Positions 40,739 to 49,704 of a stretch of DNA of 64,000 nucleotides are shown here, piece after piece. Origin of the DNA: Microbacterium testaceum StLB037 (GTDB lineage Bacteria; Actinomycetota; Actinomycetes; Actinomycetales; Microbacteriaceae); the NCBI RefSeq assembly GCF_900104345.1, contig NZ_FNJN01000002.1:248001-312000 (forward strand). Reading direction: 5' to 3'. Made by a program: the position numbers and the translations under genes. The notes under the pieces are model-generated. The model was given only the letters and a program-made list of their open reading frames with translations. It was not told the origin of the DNA and ran no database searches. Positions within the stretch are counted from its first letter, which is position 1; the number at the start of each line of letters is the position of its first letter.

Positions 40739-42718
40739 AATCCCCGCCTGCTCCGCGTCGCGGGACCCGTCATCCTGGTCGTGGTCTCGCTGATCGCCGT
40801 CGCGGTGGGGCTCGCGTACGGAGGCGGAGCGGCTCCCACGCAGCTCGCCGACCCCGGCCCGGTCGTCCGGTGGGGCTTGCCGATCGCCACCGTCGTCGTC
40901 AACCTCGCCGCCGCCACGATGGTCGGTTCGCTGGTCCTGGCGCTGTTCGCCCTGACGGCGGGGGAGCGACCCTTCGAGATCGCCCTGGACACGGCATCCA
41001 TCGGCGCCGCCGTGTTCACCGTCTCGGCGGCCACCACGGGGTATCTGACCTTCCTCAATGTCCTGAATGCGAAGCCGACGCTCGACGCGGTGTTCGGGCA
41101 GCAGCTCGGACGCTTCCTCGTCGAGAGCTCGATCGGGCAGGCGTGGCTGATCACCACCATCGCCGGCGCCGTGCTGACCGTGCTCACCTTCGCCGTCCGC
41201 TCGTGGATCCCCACGCTCGTCGTCGCGATCCTCGCCCTCGCCTCGCTCATCCCCATGGGCACGCAGGGCCACGCGGGCGAAGAAGCCAGCCACAACGCGG
41301 CCGTGACCTCGCTCGTTCTGCACATCATGGCCGCGGCCGTGTGGCTCGGCGGGCTGATCCTGCTGGTGGTCGTCCGCCCCGCGATGTCGCGCGGGCAACT
41401 GCAGACCGCGCTCCTGCGCTACTCGTCGATCGCCCTCGTCGCCTTCATCGTCGTCGCGATCTCGGGAACCGTCCGCGCTTCGATCGGCCTCCTGGGCCTC
41501 CAGAACCTCTGGTCGGCCTACGGCGTCCTCGTGCTCGTCAAGGTGGGCGCGCTGATCGCCATGGGCGTCCTGGGCGCCTGGTACCGCCGTCGACTGATCT
41601 CGCGCATGGCCGACGAGCCCGGCTCCCGCCGCTTCTGGGGCGTCATCACCCTCGAGCTGGCGTTCATGGGCATCGCCAGCGGTGTCGCCGCCGCCCTCGC
41701 GCGGACACCCCCGCCGGTGCAGCCCCCGCTGGTGGGACAGACCCCGGCCGAGGTGCTGACCGGCGCGCCGCTGCCTCCCGATCTGACCATCGAGCGCTGG
41801 TTCACCGCGTGGGACGTGGATCTGCTCTGGACCCTCGTGGTCGCGTTCGGGATCTTCTTCTACCTCGCCGGCGTCTGGCGTCTGCTCCGCCGCGGCGACT
41901 CGTGGCCGATCTCCCGTACGGTGCTGTGGGTCCTCGGCATGCTGAGCGTGTTCTGGGTCACGTCCGGTCCGATCAACGTGTACCAGGACTACCTGTTCAG
42001 CATGCACATGATCGGCCACATGCTGCTGTCGATGGCGATCCCGCTCATGCTCGTGGCGGGGGCCCCGGTCTCGCTCGCGGCGCGCGCCATCCGCAAGCGC
42101 ACCGACGGGACGCGCGGCGGCCGCGAGTGGATCCTCTGGGCGGTGCACAACCCGGTCGCGAAGGTGCTGACCAACCCCTACGTGGCGGCGGGCCTGTTCA
42201 TCGGCTCGCTCTGGGCGTTCTACTACACCGACCTGTTCCGCTGGTCGCTGTACGACCACGTCGGGCACATCTGGATGGTCGCGCACTTCCTGGTGACGGG
42301 TTACCTCTTCGTGCTGAGCCTCATCGGCATCGATCCCGTTCCCTACCGCCTGCCCTACCCCATGCGCCTGCTCGTGCTCATCGCGATCATGGCGATGCAC
42401 GCCTTCTTCGGCATCGCGATCATGATGAACTCGGGTCTGATGGTCGCGGAGTGGTTCGGCGCGATGGGCCGGACCTGGGGGGCGACACCTCTTCAAGACC
42501 AGTACGTCGGCGGCGGTGTGGCCTGGTCGGTCGGCGAGATCCCCACGCTCATCCTGGCGATCGCGGTGGCCATCCAGTGGAGCCGGAGCGACGAGCGTCA
42601 GCAGCGCCGCCGCGACCGTCACGTCGACCGCGTCGGCGATCTCGAGCTCGACGCGTACAACGAGGAGCTCGCTCGCCTCGCCGAGCGCGACGCCCGGGTC
42701 GCATCCCGCGGCAACTAG
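40736..42718 (+). CDS. CopD / CtaG fusion: copper resistance and cytochrome oxidase assembly membrane protein
   Basis: The 660-residue protein has about 15 membrane helices. The first half is CopD-like ('GHAGEEASHNAAVTSLVLHIMAAAVWLGG', in two runs near 180-208, with several His). The second half is CtaG/Caa3-type ('YLFSMHMIGHMLLSMAIPLM', 'YDHVGHIWMVAHFLVTGYLF', 'AMHAFFGIAIMMN'). It should move copper across the membrane and help load Cu sites of cytochrome oxidase. The two-domain fusion is common in actinobacteria. Confidence 0.93.
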   Translation: MNPRLLRVAGPVILVVVSLIAVAVGLAYGGGAAPTQLADPGPVVRWGLPIATVVVNLAAATMVGSLVLALFALTAGERPFEIALDTASIGAAVFTVSAATTGYLTFLNVLNAKPTLDAVFGQQLGRFLVESSIGQAWLITTIAGAVLTVLTFAVRSWIPTLVVAILALASLIPMGTQGHAGEEASHNAAVTSLVLHIMAAAVWLGGLILLVVVRPAMSRGQLQTALLRYSSIALVAFIVVAISGTVRASIGLLGLQNLWSAYGVLVLVKVGALIAMGVLGAWYRRRLISRMADEPGSRRFWGVITLELAFMGIASGVAAALARTPPPVQPPLVGQTPAEVLTGAPLPPDLTIERWFTAWDVDLLWTLVVAFGIFFYLAGVWRLLRRGDSWPISRTVLWVLGMLSVFWVTSGPINVYQDYLFSMHMIGHMLLSMAIPLMLVAGAPVSLAARAIRKRTDGTRGGREWILWAVHNPVAKVLTNPYVAAGLFIGSLWAFYYTDLFRWSLYDHVGHIWMVAHFLVTGYLFVLSLIGIDPVPYRLPYPMRLLVLIAIMAMHAFFGIAIMMNSGLMVAEWFGAMGRTWGATPLQDQYVGGGVAWSVGEIPTLILAIAVAIQWSRSDERQQRRRDRHVDRVGDLELDAYNEELARLAERDARVASRGN

Positions 42719-42725
42719 GCGGGAC

Positions 42726-43805
42726 TCAGTCGGACGATCCGCCGACGAGGATCGAGGCGGTGCCGTCCGGCAGGACCGTGATCTCGCCGTCGACGCGGAA
42801 CGCGACGTCTTCTTCGACCGTGCGGACGCTGCCGTCGAAGATCGAGCGGATGTCGACGACGATGTGCGCGACGGCCTTCGCCGAGGGGATGCGCCACCCG
42901 GCGCCGTCGGGGACCACGGTCACCTCGGGTTGCTGCACGATCGACCAGGTGGGCGCGTCGTCGATGCGGTTGCGCACCGTGAAACCGAAGGGGCAGCCGG
43001 TGGGTTGCAGCACCTTCTGCTGGGCGCACGTGGTCAGGAAGTCCTCGACGCGCGACTGCACGACCGAGATGAACTCGTCGGTCGGCTGCGCCTGCACGTC
43101 GACCGGGATGCCGGCCAGCGGCGCGTCGGCGAGCACGGCGACACCGGGGGTCGCCGAGATCGCCGTGTCGACGTCGACCGAGTAGAGCCCCGGCGAGAAC
43201 ACCAGCAGCGGGACAGCGGCCGTGGGATCGACGTCGGCCCCGTCGACCGAGACCTGTCGCTTGTCGACCTCGAACCCGTTCACGGCGAACCGCATCGACC
43301 CCTCGACCGTGAGCTTCATCACCGACAGCGGGCTGCGGGCGAACCGCCACCGGGGGAGCAGGCCCTCGTTCGTGTCGTGCTGCACCGAGAAGGTCGTCTT
43401 TCCGGCGTACCCGCCCGCGGTGTACGAGACCGTGACCTGCGTCTCGTCGCCGTCGGCGCTCTCGCCGGTGATCTCGGCATCCGTCAAGGACGTCAGGGCA
43501 TCGGGACGCAGCAACGCCTCGGATGCCGTGGCCGGCAGACCCGCCGACTGCAGCTCGGCGGAGTCGACGGCCACGCCCGGAACCGCGAGAGCCTCCGCCG
43601 TGCGGCGCTCCTGCAGGAGCTCGAGGTAGTGCTGGACGAAGGCGCGGGGGCTGTAGAACTCGCGGTACAGCGAGGCGGCTCCCGCCCCGAGCGCGGCGAT
43701 CAGCAGCACGCCGACCAGGACGATCCCGGTGATCGTGGCCGCGGGGCGTGGGCGCGCGCCGCGAACGCCTTCGGGCGTCGCGGGGCCCCCGCCTGCGGTG
43801 TCCAC
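42726..43805 (-). CDS. Membrane-anchored protein of unknown function (359 aa)
   Basis: A short Arg-rich start leads to one helix (about 24-46), and the remaining 310 residues are outside the membrane. They look like repeated beta domains, with 'YREFYSPRAFVQHYLELLQE' after the helix and two Cys ('TCAQQKVLQPTGCPFG', about 273-288) that may form a disulfide. No family is recognised. It is convergent with the CopD/CtaG gene, 7 bp apart, and follows the reductase-like gene on the minus strand. Confidence 0.7.
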   Translation of the reverse strand: MDTAGGGPATPEGVRGARPRPAATITGIVLVGVLLIAALGAGAASLYREFYSPRAFVQHYLELLQERRTAEALAVPGVAVDSAELQSAGLPATASEALLRPDALTSLTDAEITGESADGDETQVTVSYTAGGYAGKTTFSVQHDTNEGLLPRWRFARSPLSVMKLTVEGSMRFAVNGFEVDKRQVSVDGADVDPTAAVPLLVFSPGLYSVDVDTAISATPGVAVLADAPLAGIPVDVQAQPTDEFISVVQSRVEDFLTTCAQQKVLQPTGCPFGFTVRNRIDDAPTWSIVQQPEVTVVPDGAGWRIPSAKAVAHIVVDIRSIFDGSVRTVEEDVAFRVDGEITVLPDGTASILVGGSSD

Positions 43806-43847
43806 GCCTCCAGTGTAGGAAAAGCTCCTGTGGAGGCGCCGCGCGCG

Positions 43848-44681
43848 TCAGTCCATGACGAGCGACTGCACGATCGCGACAGCCGCCAGCTGACCGCCGG
43901 CGATGGCCGCGGCGAGCGAGAACAGGGGTCCCGGCAGGTGATCGGGGTGCGCCAGATCGCCCACCGCGTAGACGTTCTCGATGCTCGTGCGCCCGAAGGG
44001 ATCGGTGCGCACGGCTCCCGACTCCTGCAGCTCCACGCCGAGTCCGTCGACGAAGCCGGCACGCGAGCTCCACGTCGGGGCGACGAACGCCCCGGCGACC
44101 TCGAGCACCGAGCCGTCGGCGCGCTCGAGCGCGAGCCCGTCGGTCGTCCCGGTGACGCGGACGACGTCGGCGGGATCGATGAGATGGACTTCGGATGCCA
44201 CGGGCTCGAGCATGCGTCCGAGGACTGCGGCGTGGGCGCTGCCATTGACGATCGCCACCGGTCGACCGGAGAACTCGTGACCGTGGCAGAACGGGCAGTT
44301 GGCGACGCGGTCGCCCCACTGCTCGGCGAGGCCGGGGACGTCGGGCAGCCGGTCGGCGACCCCCGTGGCGAGGATGACGGCATGGGCGCGGAGGATCTCG
44401 TCGCCCACCGTGACGGTCAGGACGTCGGTCTCTCGTGCGACGGCCGAGACGGCGGCATCCCGGATCTCGACGTCGGGGTAGGCGGCGATCTCCTCCCGGC
44501 CGAGGCGGCGGAGCTCGGCGGGGTCGCGCCCGTCGTTCGTCAGCAGGTTGTGCGCGTGGCGCACGGTGCCGTTGCGGTAGTCGCCCGAGTCGAGCAGCAG
44601 GGTCCGGCGGTGCATGCGACCGAGGGTGAGGGCCGCCTGCAGGCCCGCGGGGCCGCCTCCGATGATGATCGCGTCGTACAC
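43848..44681 (-). CDS. Thioredoxin-reductase-like FAD/NAD(P)-dependent oxidoreductase
   Basis: GTG at 44681 is chosen because GGAAGGAG lies just before it and because the upstream ATG at 44726 sits inside the operator palindrome. The 277-residue protein has the FAD motif 'IIIGGGPAGLQAALTLGRM', a Cys pair 'NCPFCHGHEFSGRPVAIVNG' (C-x2-C as in thioredoxin reductase) and the second FAD motif 'NVYAVGDLAH'. The NAD(P) loop is degenerate ('NGSAHAAVLG'). It should pass electrons to a disulfide substrate. The MerR gene is divergent. Confidence 0.88.
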   Translation of the reverse strand: MYDAIIIGGGPAGLQAALTLGRMHRRTLLLDSGDYRNGTVRHAHNLLTNDGRDPAELRRLGREEIAAYPDVEIRDAAVSAVARETDVLTVTVGDEILRAHAVILATGVADRLPDVPGLAEQWGDRVANCPFCHGHEFSGRPVAIVNGSAHAAVLGRMLEPVASEVHLIDPADVVRVTGTTDGLALERADGSVLEVAGAFVAPTWSSRAGFVDGLGVELQESGAVRTDPFGRTSIENVYAVGDLAHPDHLPGPLFSLAAAIAGGQLAAVAIVQSLVMD

Positions 44682-44717
44682 GATGAGCTCCTTCCGTTTG
44701 CGTTCTCGTCCATCCTG

Positions 44718-44741
44718 TGACTTCATGTCGACATGAAGTCA
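44718..44741. promoter_or_regulatory. 24-bp perfect palindrome, MerR operator
   Basis: The half-site TGACTTCATGTC is mirrored exactly over 44718-44741. On the minus strand TTGACT and CAGGAT stand on both sides with a 19-bp spacer, the overlong spacing typical of MerR-activated promoters. The merR-type ATG (44733) lies inside it. Confidence 0.85.
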
Positions 44742-45218
44742 AGCGCGGCGAAGGACGGCGAGTCGATCGGCGAGGCGGCGGCGCGGTTCGGTCTCGAGAC
44801 GCATGTTCTGCGGCACTGGGAGGACGCGGGACTTCTGGATCCGACTCGGGATGCCGCGGGCCGACGCCGCTACACCGAGGGCGACAGCGTGCGGATCGCG
44901 GTGATCCTGCGGAACAAGGCCGCGGGGCTCTCGCTCGACCAGATCCGGGTGCTGCTCGACGACGGAGCCCCCGATCGGCATCGCGTGCTCGAGGAGCACG
45001 TCGCGGAGTTGGACCGACGTGCGGCCGACATCGCCCAGGCCCGCGCCATGACCGAGCACGCCCTGCGCTGCCGCTCGCACGACATCACCGAGTGCCCGCG
45101 CTTCCGCAGCCACGTCGCCGACGTGCTATCGGGGGAGGCGCGGTGGCTGCTCGTCCACACCGAGCCGATGGGCGGGCCCATCCCCAGCTCGCCGTCTGAG
45201 GCGACCTGCGCGAACTAG
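44733..45218 (+). CDS. MerR-family regulator with Cys/His-containing C-terminus
   Basis: The 161-residue protein starts with the MerR helix-turn-helix ('IGEAAARFGLETHVLRHWED', about 12-31) and wing ('GRRRYTEGDSVRIAVILRNK'), then a coiled coil (about 80-115). 'CRSHDITECPRFRSH' near residue 110 has two Cys and two His and may sense redox state or a metal. It should activate the divergent thioredoxin-reductase-like gene. Its own mRNA would start close to the ATG. Confidence 0.88.
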   Translation: MKSSAAKDGESIGEAAARFGLETHVLRHWEDAGLLDPTRDAAGRRRYTEGDSVRIAVILRNKAAGLSLDQIRVLLDDGAPDRHRVLEEHVAELDRRAADIAQARAMTEHALRCRSHDITECPRFRSHVADVLSGEARWLLVHTEPMGGPIPSSPSEATCAN

Positions 45219-45230
45219 CATGGGCCGGTG
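45216..45230 (+). promoter_or_regulatory. Leaderless promoter of the helicase gene
   Basis: TAGCAT (45216-45221) ends six bases before GTG 45228. It overlaps the merR-type stop codon (45216-45218). Confidence 0.6.
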
Positions 45231-46601
45231 ACCACGCCGCCCCTTTCCGCCGAGCAGCAGGCGCTGTTCCGGCTGATCGAGGACACCCGCGAGCACGTCT
45301 TCGTCACCGGGCGCGCGGGCACGGGCAAATCGACCCTCCTGCAGCACCTGGCGTGGAACACCAAGAAGCAGATCGCGGTCTGCGCGCCCACGGGGGTGGC
45401 CGCGCTCAACGTCGAGGGACAGACGATCCACTCGCTGTTCCGCCTGCCGATCGGGCTCATCGCGAACGGCGACATCGACCAGAACGACGCCACGCGCAAG
45501 ATCCTGAACGCCATCGACACCCTCGTGATCGACGAGATCTCGATGGTCAATGCCGACCTGATGGATGCCATCGACCGCTCGCTCCGCCAGGCCCGCGGTC
45601 GACGGTCGGAGCCGTTCGGCGGCACTCAGATCGTCATGTTCGGCGACCCGTACCAGCTGGCGCCCGTGCCGCCGCGAGGGGACGAGGCGCGCTACATCCG
45701 CGACCACTACCGCTCGTTCTGGTTCTTCGACGCGAAGGTGTGGTCGGGCGAGGCCGCCAGCGACGGTCTCATCGACATCGGCCGCCACGGTGCCGACCTG
45801 CACGTGAACGAGCTCGTCGAGATCCACCGGCAGTCCGACCCCGGGTTCAAACAGCTGCTGAACGCCGTGCGGTACGGCCGGGTCACCGCCGAGATGGCCG
45901 GGGTGCTCAACACCGCGGGTGCGCGCACACCCCCGCATCCGGCCGACGGCGAGCACCCGATCATCACGCTCGCGACCCGCAACGACCGCGTCAACACGAT
46001 CAACCGCAAGCACCTCGACGAGCTCATCGGCCGCACGCAGACCGCGAACGCCGAGATCTCGGGCGACTTCGGGCGCGGCGAGGCGAACTATCCGGCCGAG
46101 ATGGAGCTCACGCTCAAGGTCGGCGCGCAGGTGATGTTCCTGCGCAACGACGGCGCGCAGTTCGGCGAGGCCCCGCGCTGGGTCAACGGCACGATCGGCA
46201 CCGTGACCCGCATCGCCGGCGACAGCGTGCGCGTCGAGGTCGACGGCATCCAGCACGATGTCGAGCCGGCCGTGTGGGAGAGGTACCGCTACGCGTACGA
46301 CCCGGGGACGAAGAACCTCTCGCGCGAGATCGTCGCGGAGTTCACGCAGTTCCCGCTGCGCCTGGCGTGGGCCGTGACGATCCACAAGTCGCAGGGCAAG
46401 ACCTACGACCGGGCGGTCGTCGACCTCGGAGCGGGGGCCTTCGCCCCGGGGCAGACCTACGTCGCCCTCAGCCGCCTGACCTCGCTCGACGGCCTCTACC
46501 TCACGCGGCCGCTCAAGCCGAGCGACATCCGGGTCGACGAGGACGTCCGACGCTTCATGAAACAGGCGTGGCTCACGCGGCAGGACGCCGCGAAGGCGTG
46601 A
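45228..46601 (+). CDS. Pif1/RecD-like superfamily 1B DNA helicase
   Basis: The 457-residue ATPase has Walker A 'VTGRAGTGKSTLL', motif Ia 'APTGVAALNVEGQTIHSLF', Walker B 'LVIDEISMVNADLMD', motif III 'GDPYQLAPVPP', and late motifs 'AWAVTIHKSQGKTYD' and 'GQTYVALSRLTSLDGLYL'. This order is that of Pif1/RecD helicases that unwind DNA 5' to 3'. It is short and lacks extra domains. A role in repair or replication-fork rescue is inferred. Confidence 0.92.
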   Translation: MTTPPLSAEQQALFRLIEDTREHVFVTGRAGTGKSTLLQHLAWNTKKQIAVCAPTGVAALNVEGQTIHSLFRLPIGLIANGDIDQNDATRKILNAIDTLVIDEISMVNADLMDAIDRSLRQARGRRSEPFGGTQIVMFGDPYQLAPVPPRGDEARYIRDHYRSFWFFDAKVWSGEAASDGLIDIGRHGADLHVNELVEIHRQSDPGFKQLLNAVRYGRVTAEMAGVLNTAGARTPPHPADGEHPIITLATRNDRVNTINRKHLDELIGRTQTANAEISGDFGRGEANYPAEMELTLKVGAQVMFLRNDGAQFGEAPRWVNGTIGTVTRIAGDSVRVEVDGIQHDVEPAVWERYRYAYDPGTKNLSREIVAEFTQFPLRLAWAVTIHKSQGKTYDRAVVDLGAGAFAPGQTYVALSRLTSLDGLYLTRPLKPSDIRVDEDVRRFMKQAWLTRQDAAKA

Positions 46602-46604
46602 GCC

Positions 46605-47258
46605 TCACGCGACCTGGTGGGCCTTCGCGCGGGTGAGGTCGGCGAACAGCTCCGTGGTGAAGCGGTACGCGACGAGCACCTCGGCGATCACCCGCTCCTT
46701 CTCGCGGTCGTCCCACGGCGCGGCGTCGAGCTGCTCGCGATAGACGGTCTTGAACGCCTTGGGATCGGCGATGTCGCCGAACAGCAGGAAGCCGATGCCG
46801 TTGGTCTCGAAACCGAACCGGCGCCGCATCAGGCGGCCGATCGACGGACCGCCCGACAGATCGCCGAGCAGGCGGGTGTAGTGGTGGGCGACGAAACCGC
46901 CGGGCCAGGTGGCGGCCACGCGGCGGATGCGCGACACGTAGGCCTGCGTCGTGGGAAGAGGGGCGATGCGCTCGCGCCAGTCGGCACCGATCAAGAAGGC
47001 CAGGTCGGCCTCGAGAGCGGGAAGGCGCGAGAGTCGGCCCTGGAGGAACACGGATGCCACGGGATCGGTCCGCATGCGGGTCGCCGCCTCTTCGAGGGCC
47101 GCGTAGATGAACCAGTGCTGGGCGATGAGGGCGATGTAGTCGTCGCGCGTGCCGGCCCCCGTGAGCAGGTCGGTCATGAAACCGTCGCACTCGCTGGGCG
47201 AGTGCGCGTCGCTGGAACGCTCGCGCAGAGCTGTCGAGAACGGGACGACGGCGTTCAT
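46605..47258 (-). CDS. hmuO: Biliverdin-forming heme oxygenase
   Basis: The 217-residue enzyme opens heme to biliverdin, CO and iron. The proximal ligand is His19 ('SSDAH') and the distal helix has 'YTRLLGDLSGGPSIGRLM' (GDLSGG). 'YIALIAQHWFIYAALEEA' is also conserved. It is convergent with the helicase gene, 3 bp apart. A DtxR-type box before the start indicates iron-starvation induction. Confidence 0.94.
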   Translation of the reverse strand: MNAVVPFSTALRERSSDAHSPSECDGFMTDLLTGAGTRDDYIALIAQHWFIYAALEEAATRMRTDPVASVFLQGRLSRLPALEADLAFLIGADWRERIAPLPTTQAYVSRIRRVAATWPGGFVAHHYTRLLGDLSGGPSIGRLMRRRFGFETNGIGFLLFGDIADPKAFKTVYREQLDAAPWDDREKERVIAEVLVAYRFTTELFADLTRAKAHQVA

Positions 47259-47278
47259 GCGGCCATCTTACGCACAGA

Positions 47279-47294
47279 GTTAGGTTCCCCTAAC
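47279..47294. promoter_or_regulatory. DtxR/IdeR-type iron box before heme oxygenase
   Basis: GTTAGG-TTCC-CCTAAC is a perfect 6-bp inverted repeat and matches the outer half-sites of the DtxR consensus. It ends 21 bp before the start codon at 47258. Confidence 0.75.
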
Positions 47295-47446
47295 CCCTAT
47301 TTCCCTCCGAGCTCGCTCGGCGTCGGCCGCGTCGTGATGCAGACGTGACGGTAACGGGAGCGCAAGCGGCCCTTTCGTTCAGGTGCCGTGTGTTTGAATC
47401 TTCGGAGCGGGCGCTTCGTCGCGCGCGGAAGTGCTGGGGGTTTCAC

Positions 47447-48718
47447 ATGCGGGCATGGCGTCGTTCCGCGGCCATCGCGATCGCGGGCGCGAGCGTGCTC
47501 GCCGTCATCCTGAGCGGCTGCACGCCGGAAGGCTCGGTGTCGGTCAACGTCCCCGCGCAGGTCGACGCGCCGCTGCCCGAGGCGACGGTGACCGAACTGC
47601 AGAACGCCGTGACCGCCGCCATGACCGCGACGGGCTCCACCGGCGCGATCGTGGGCGTCTGGGCGCCGTGGAGCGGCACGTGGGTGTCGGGCATGGGAAC
47701 CCAGGGACCCGGCGGCGCAGAGGTCACCACGGACCTCGCATTCCGCGCGGGCGATGTCACCGGCGCGATGACGTGCGACGTGCTCTACCGCCTGGCCGCG
47801 GACGGCAAGGCGTCGATGAGCGATCCCGTCACCAACTGGGTCAGCAACCTCCCCGGGTACGAGGACATCACGCTCCGTCAGCTCTGCGACGGCACCTCGG
47901 GCCTCGCGTCCTACACCTCGGTGCTCGACGGCCAGGTGGCGAAGAACCCCGAGCGCGTGTGGAACCCGCGCGAGCTCATGACCTACGGCATCGCAAGCCC
48001 CCGGACCAACGCCCCCGGTGTGGCCTTCTCCGACTCGGCGACCGACTACGTGCTCGCGGGTCTCGCCGCCGAGCGCATCGCCAACGAGCCGCTCTCCCAG
48101 CTCATCGCCGACCGCGTCACCGAGCCCCTGGGCCTCGGCGCGACCGGACTCCCCGACCCCGCCCCGGCCGATCCCGCAGCGGCCTCGCTCTCGGGCTACT
48201 GGTCGCAGCAGAACGCCGAGGGCGCCTGGAACTGCACCGACCCGGGCGACTACACCGACATGTCCTCGAGCTACGGCGGCGCCGCGGCGGGAGCCGTGAC
48301 GAACATCACCGATATGGGGCGGTACGCGCAGGCGCTCGCCACGGGTGCGCTCCTGCCGGCCGGGAACGACCGATTCGCCGCCCCCGTCCCCGTCGGCGGC
48401 GATCAGCCCACGTGGTTCACCGCCGCGGGCGGCGCCTTCCAGGCGGGATCGCTCATCGGCCAGTACGGATCGGCCCCGGGGTACCTGGTCGGCGCCTTCG
48501 CCGACCCGACGACGGGGATGTCCATCGCGGTCGTGCTGAACAACTCCGGCGGCAATAAGACCACCGGCGCGTGGTTGGCCTGGGAGCTCGCGGCGATCGC
48601 GTCGAAGGCTCCGGCCGCCCAGGGGCAGACGGCTCCGCAGGCGGGGCTGCCGTGGACCGCCGAGCAGATGCGCGACAACATCGCCGGCAACGCCATCTGC
48701 GCTCCTCCCGCCGGATGA
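47447..48718 (+). CDS. Serine-hydrolase (class C beta-lactamase) family lipoprotein lacking all catalytic motifs
   Basis: ATG at 47447 gives 423 residues with lipobox LSGC (Cys25). The fold matches the family: 'ADGKASMSDPVTNWVSNLPG', 'ITLRQLCDGTSGLASYT' and 'VTEPLGLGATGLP'. The SxxK motif is replaced by Asp103-Val-Thr-Gly106, YxN by Asp-Ser-Ala ('FSDSATDYVLAG') and the HxG-type third motif by 'YGSAPG'. It is thus probably an enzyme-derived binding protein on the outer membrane face, not a peptidase. What it binds is unknown. Confidence 0.85.
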   Translation: MRAWRRSAAIAIAGASVLAVILSGCTPEGSVSVNVPAQVDAPLPEATVTELQNAVTAAMTATGSTGAIVGVWAPWSGTWVSGMGTQGPGGAEVTTDLAFRAGDVTGAMTCDVLYRLAADGKASMSDPVTNWVSNLPGYEDITLRQLCDGTSGLASYTSVLDGQVAKNPERVWNPRELMTYGIASPRTNAPGVAFSDSATDYVLAGLAAERIANEPLSQLIADRVTEPLGLGATGLPDPAPADPAAASLSGYWSQQNAEGAWNCTDPGDYTDMSSSYGGAAAGAVTNITDMGRYAQALATGALLPAGNDRFAAPVPVGGDQPTWFTAAGGAFQAGSLIGQYGSAPGYLVGAFADPTTGMSIAVVLNNSGGNKTTGAWLAWELAAIASKAPAAQGQTAPQAGLPWTAEQMRDNIAGNAICAPPAG

Positions 48719-48725
48719 CCTCGCG

Positions 48726-49634
48726 ATGACCGCGCGCGGCGGGCAGGGGTCGGCCGCCTCGCTCGTGCTCGTCGGACTGGCGTGCCAGGAGGTCGGCGCG
48801 TCGTTCGCCGTGATGCTGTTCCCCGAGACCGGGCCGCTCGGCATCGTCATGCTGCGGCTGCTCTTCTCGGCCGTCCTGCTGCTCATCATCGCCCGCCCGC
48901 GTCTGCGCGGTCACACGGGCTCCGCGTGGCGCTCCGTGGTCGGGTTCGGCGTGGTGCTGGCATCCATGAACGGACTGTTCTACCTCGCACTGGAGCGGCT
49001 GCCGCTGGGCGTGACCGTGACCATCGAGGTGCTCGGGCCCCTCACCCTGTCGATCCTCACCGCGACGGGTGTCGCCCGCTGGGTGTGGGCCGGACTCGCG
49101 CTCTGCGGCGTCGTCGCCCTCGGAGCCGGAGGGTGGGACCGCCTCGACGCCCTCGGCGTGCTCTTCGCCTTGGGCGCGGCGGTGAGCTGGGCCCTGTACA
49201 TCCTCGCCTCGGCGCGGGTGGGTCGGGAGTTCCCGCGACTCGACGGCCTCGCGCTCGCGATGGCCGTGGGGGCCGTCATCGCCCTGCCGTTCGGCATCGC
49301 CCAGGCCGGATCGGCCCTCTTCCGCCCCGACATCCTCGCCCTCGGCGCCGCGGTCGCCCTGCTGTCATCCACCATCCCTTACGCCCTGGAGCTCGTCGCC
49401 CTCCGCCGTCTGGCGGCGTCGGCCTTCGCGATCCTGATGAGCCTCGGCCCGGCCACCGCCTCGATCGCCGGGTTCCTGCTGCTCGGTCAGCACCTGTCGT
49501 GGCTCGAGCTCGTCGGAATCGCCCTGGTGATCACGGCCAGCATCGGCGCCGTGCTCGCCGCCGCCCGCCGCAGCGCCGGGGCACGGCATCCGGGACCGGA
49601 CACCGAAGAACCCCTCAGCGAGCCGATCGGCTGA
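48726..49634 (+). CDS. EamA/RhtA-type DMT-family exporter
   Basis: The 302-residue protein has ten membrane helices and two EamA repeats. 'SFAVMLFPETGPLGIVMLRL', 'FYLALERLPLGVTVTIEVLG' and 'SSTIPYALELVALRRL' match RhtA-like exporters of threonine and homoserine. The start is 7 bp after the previous stop. The substrate is inferred. Confidence 0.88.
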   Translation: MTARGGQGSAASLVLVGLACQEVGASFAVMLFPETGPLGIVMLRLLFSAVLLLIIARPRLRGHTGSAWRSVVGFGVVLASMNGLFYLALERLPLGVTVTIEVLGPLTLSILTATGVARWVWAGLALCGVVALGAGGWDRLDALGVLFALGAAVSWALYILASARVGREFPRLDGLALAMAVGAVIALPFGIAQAGSALFRPDILALGAAVALLSSTIPYALELVALRRLAASAFAILMSLGPATASIAGFLLLGQHLSWLELVGIALVITASIGAVLAAARRSAGARHPGPDTEEPLSEPIG

Positions 49635-49704
49635 GCGGATGCCATGACCCCGGCGACTCCGCAAGGGGTCTCTCGCGCACCCGGGCGGTGGCGAGGATGA
49701 CCGG

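Noticed and set aside
43848..44726. ATG at 44726 as start of the thioredoxin-reductase-like protein
   Set aside because: It lies inside the MerR operator and upstream of the expected transcription start; GTG 44681 has a strong ribosome-binding site.
44733..44735. Frameshift in the MerR gene because its ATG is within an operator
   Set aside because: The helix-turn-helix is complete from this start, and start codons within operators are common in autoregulated genes.
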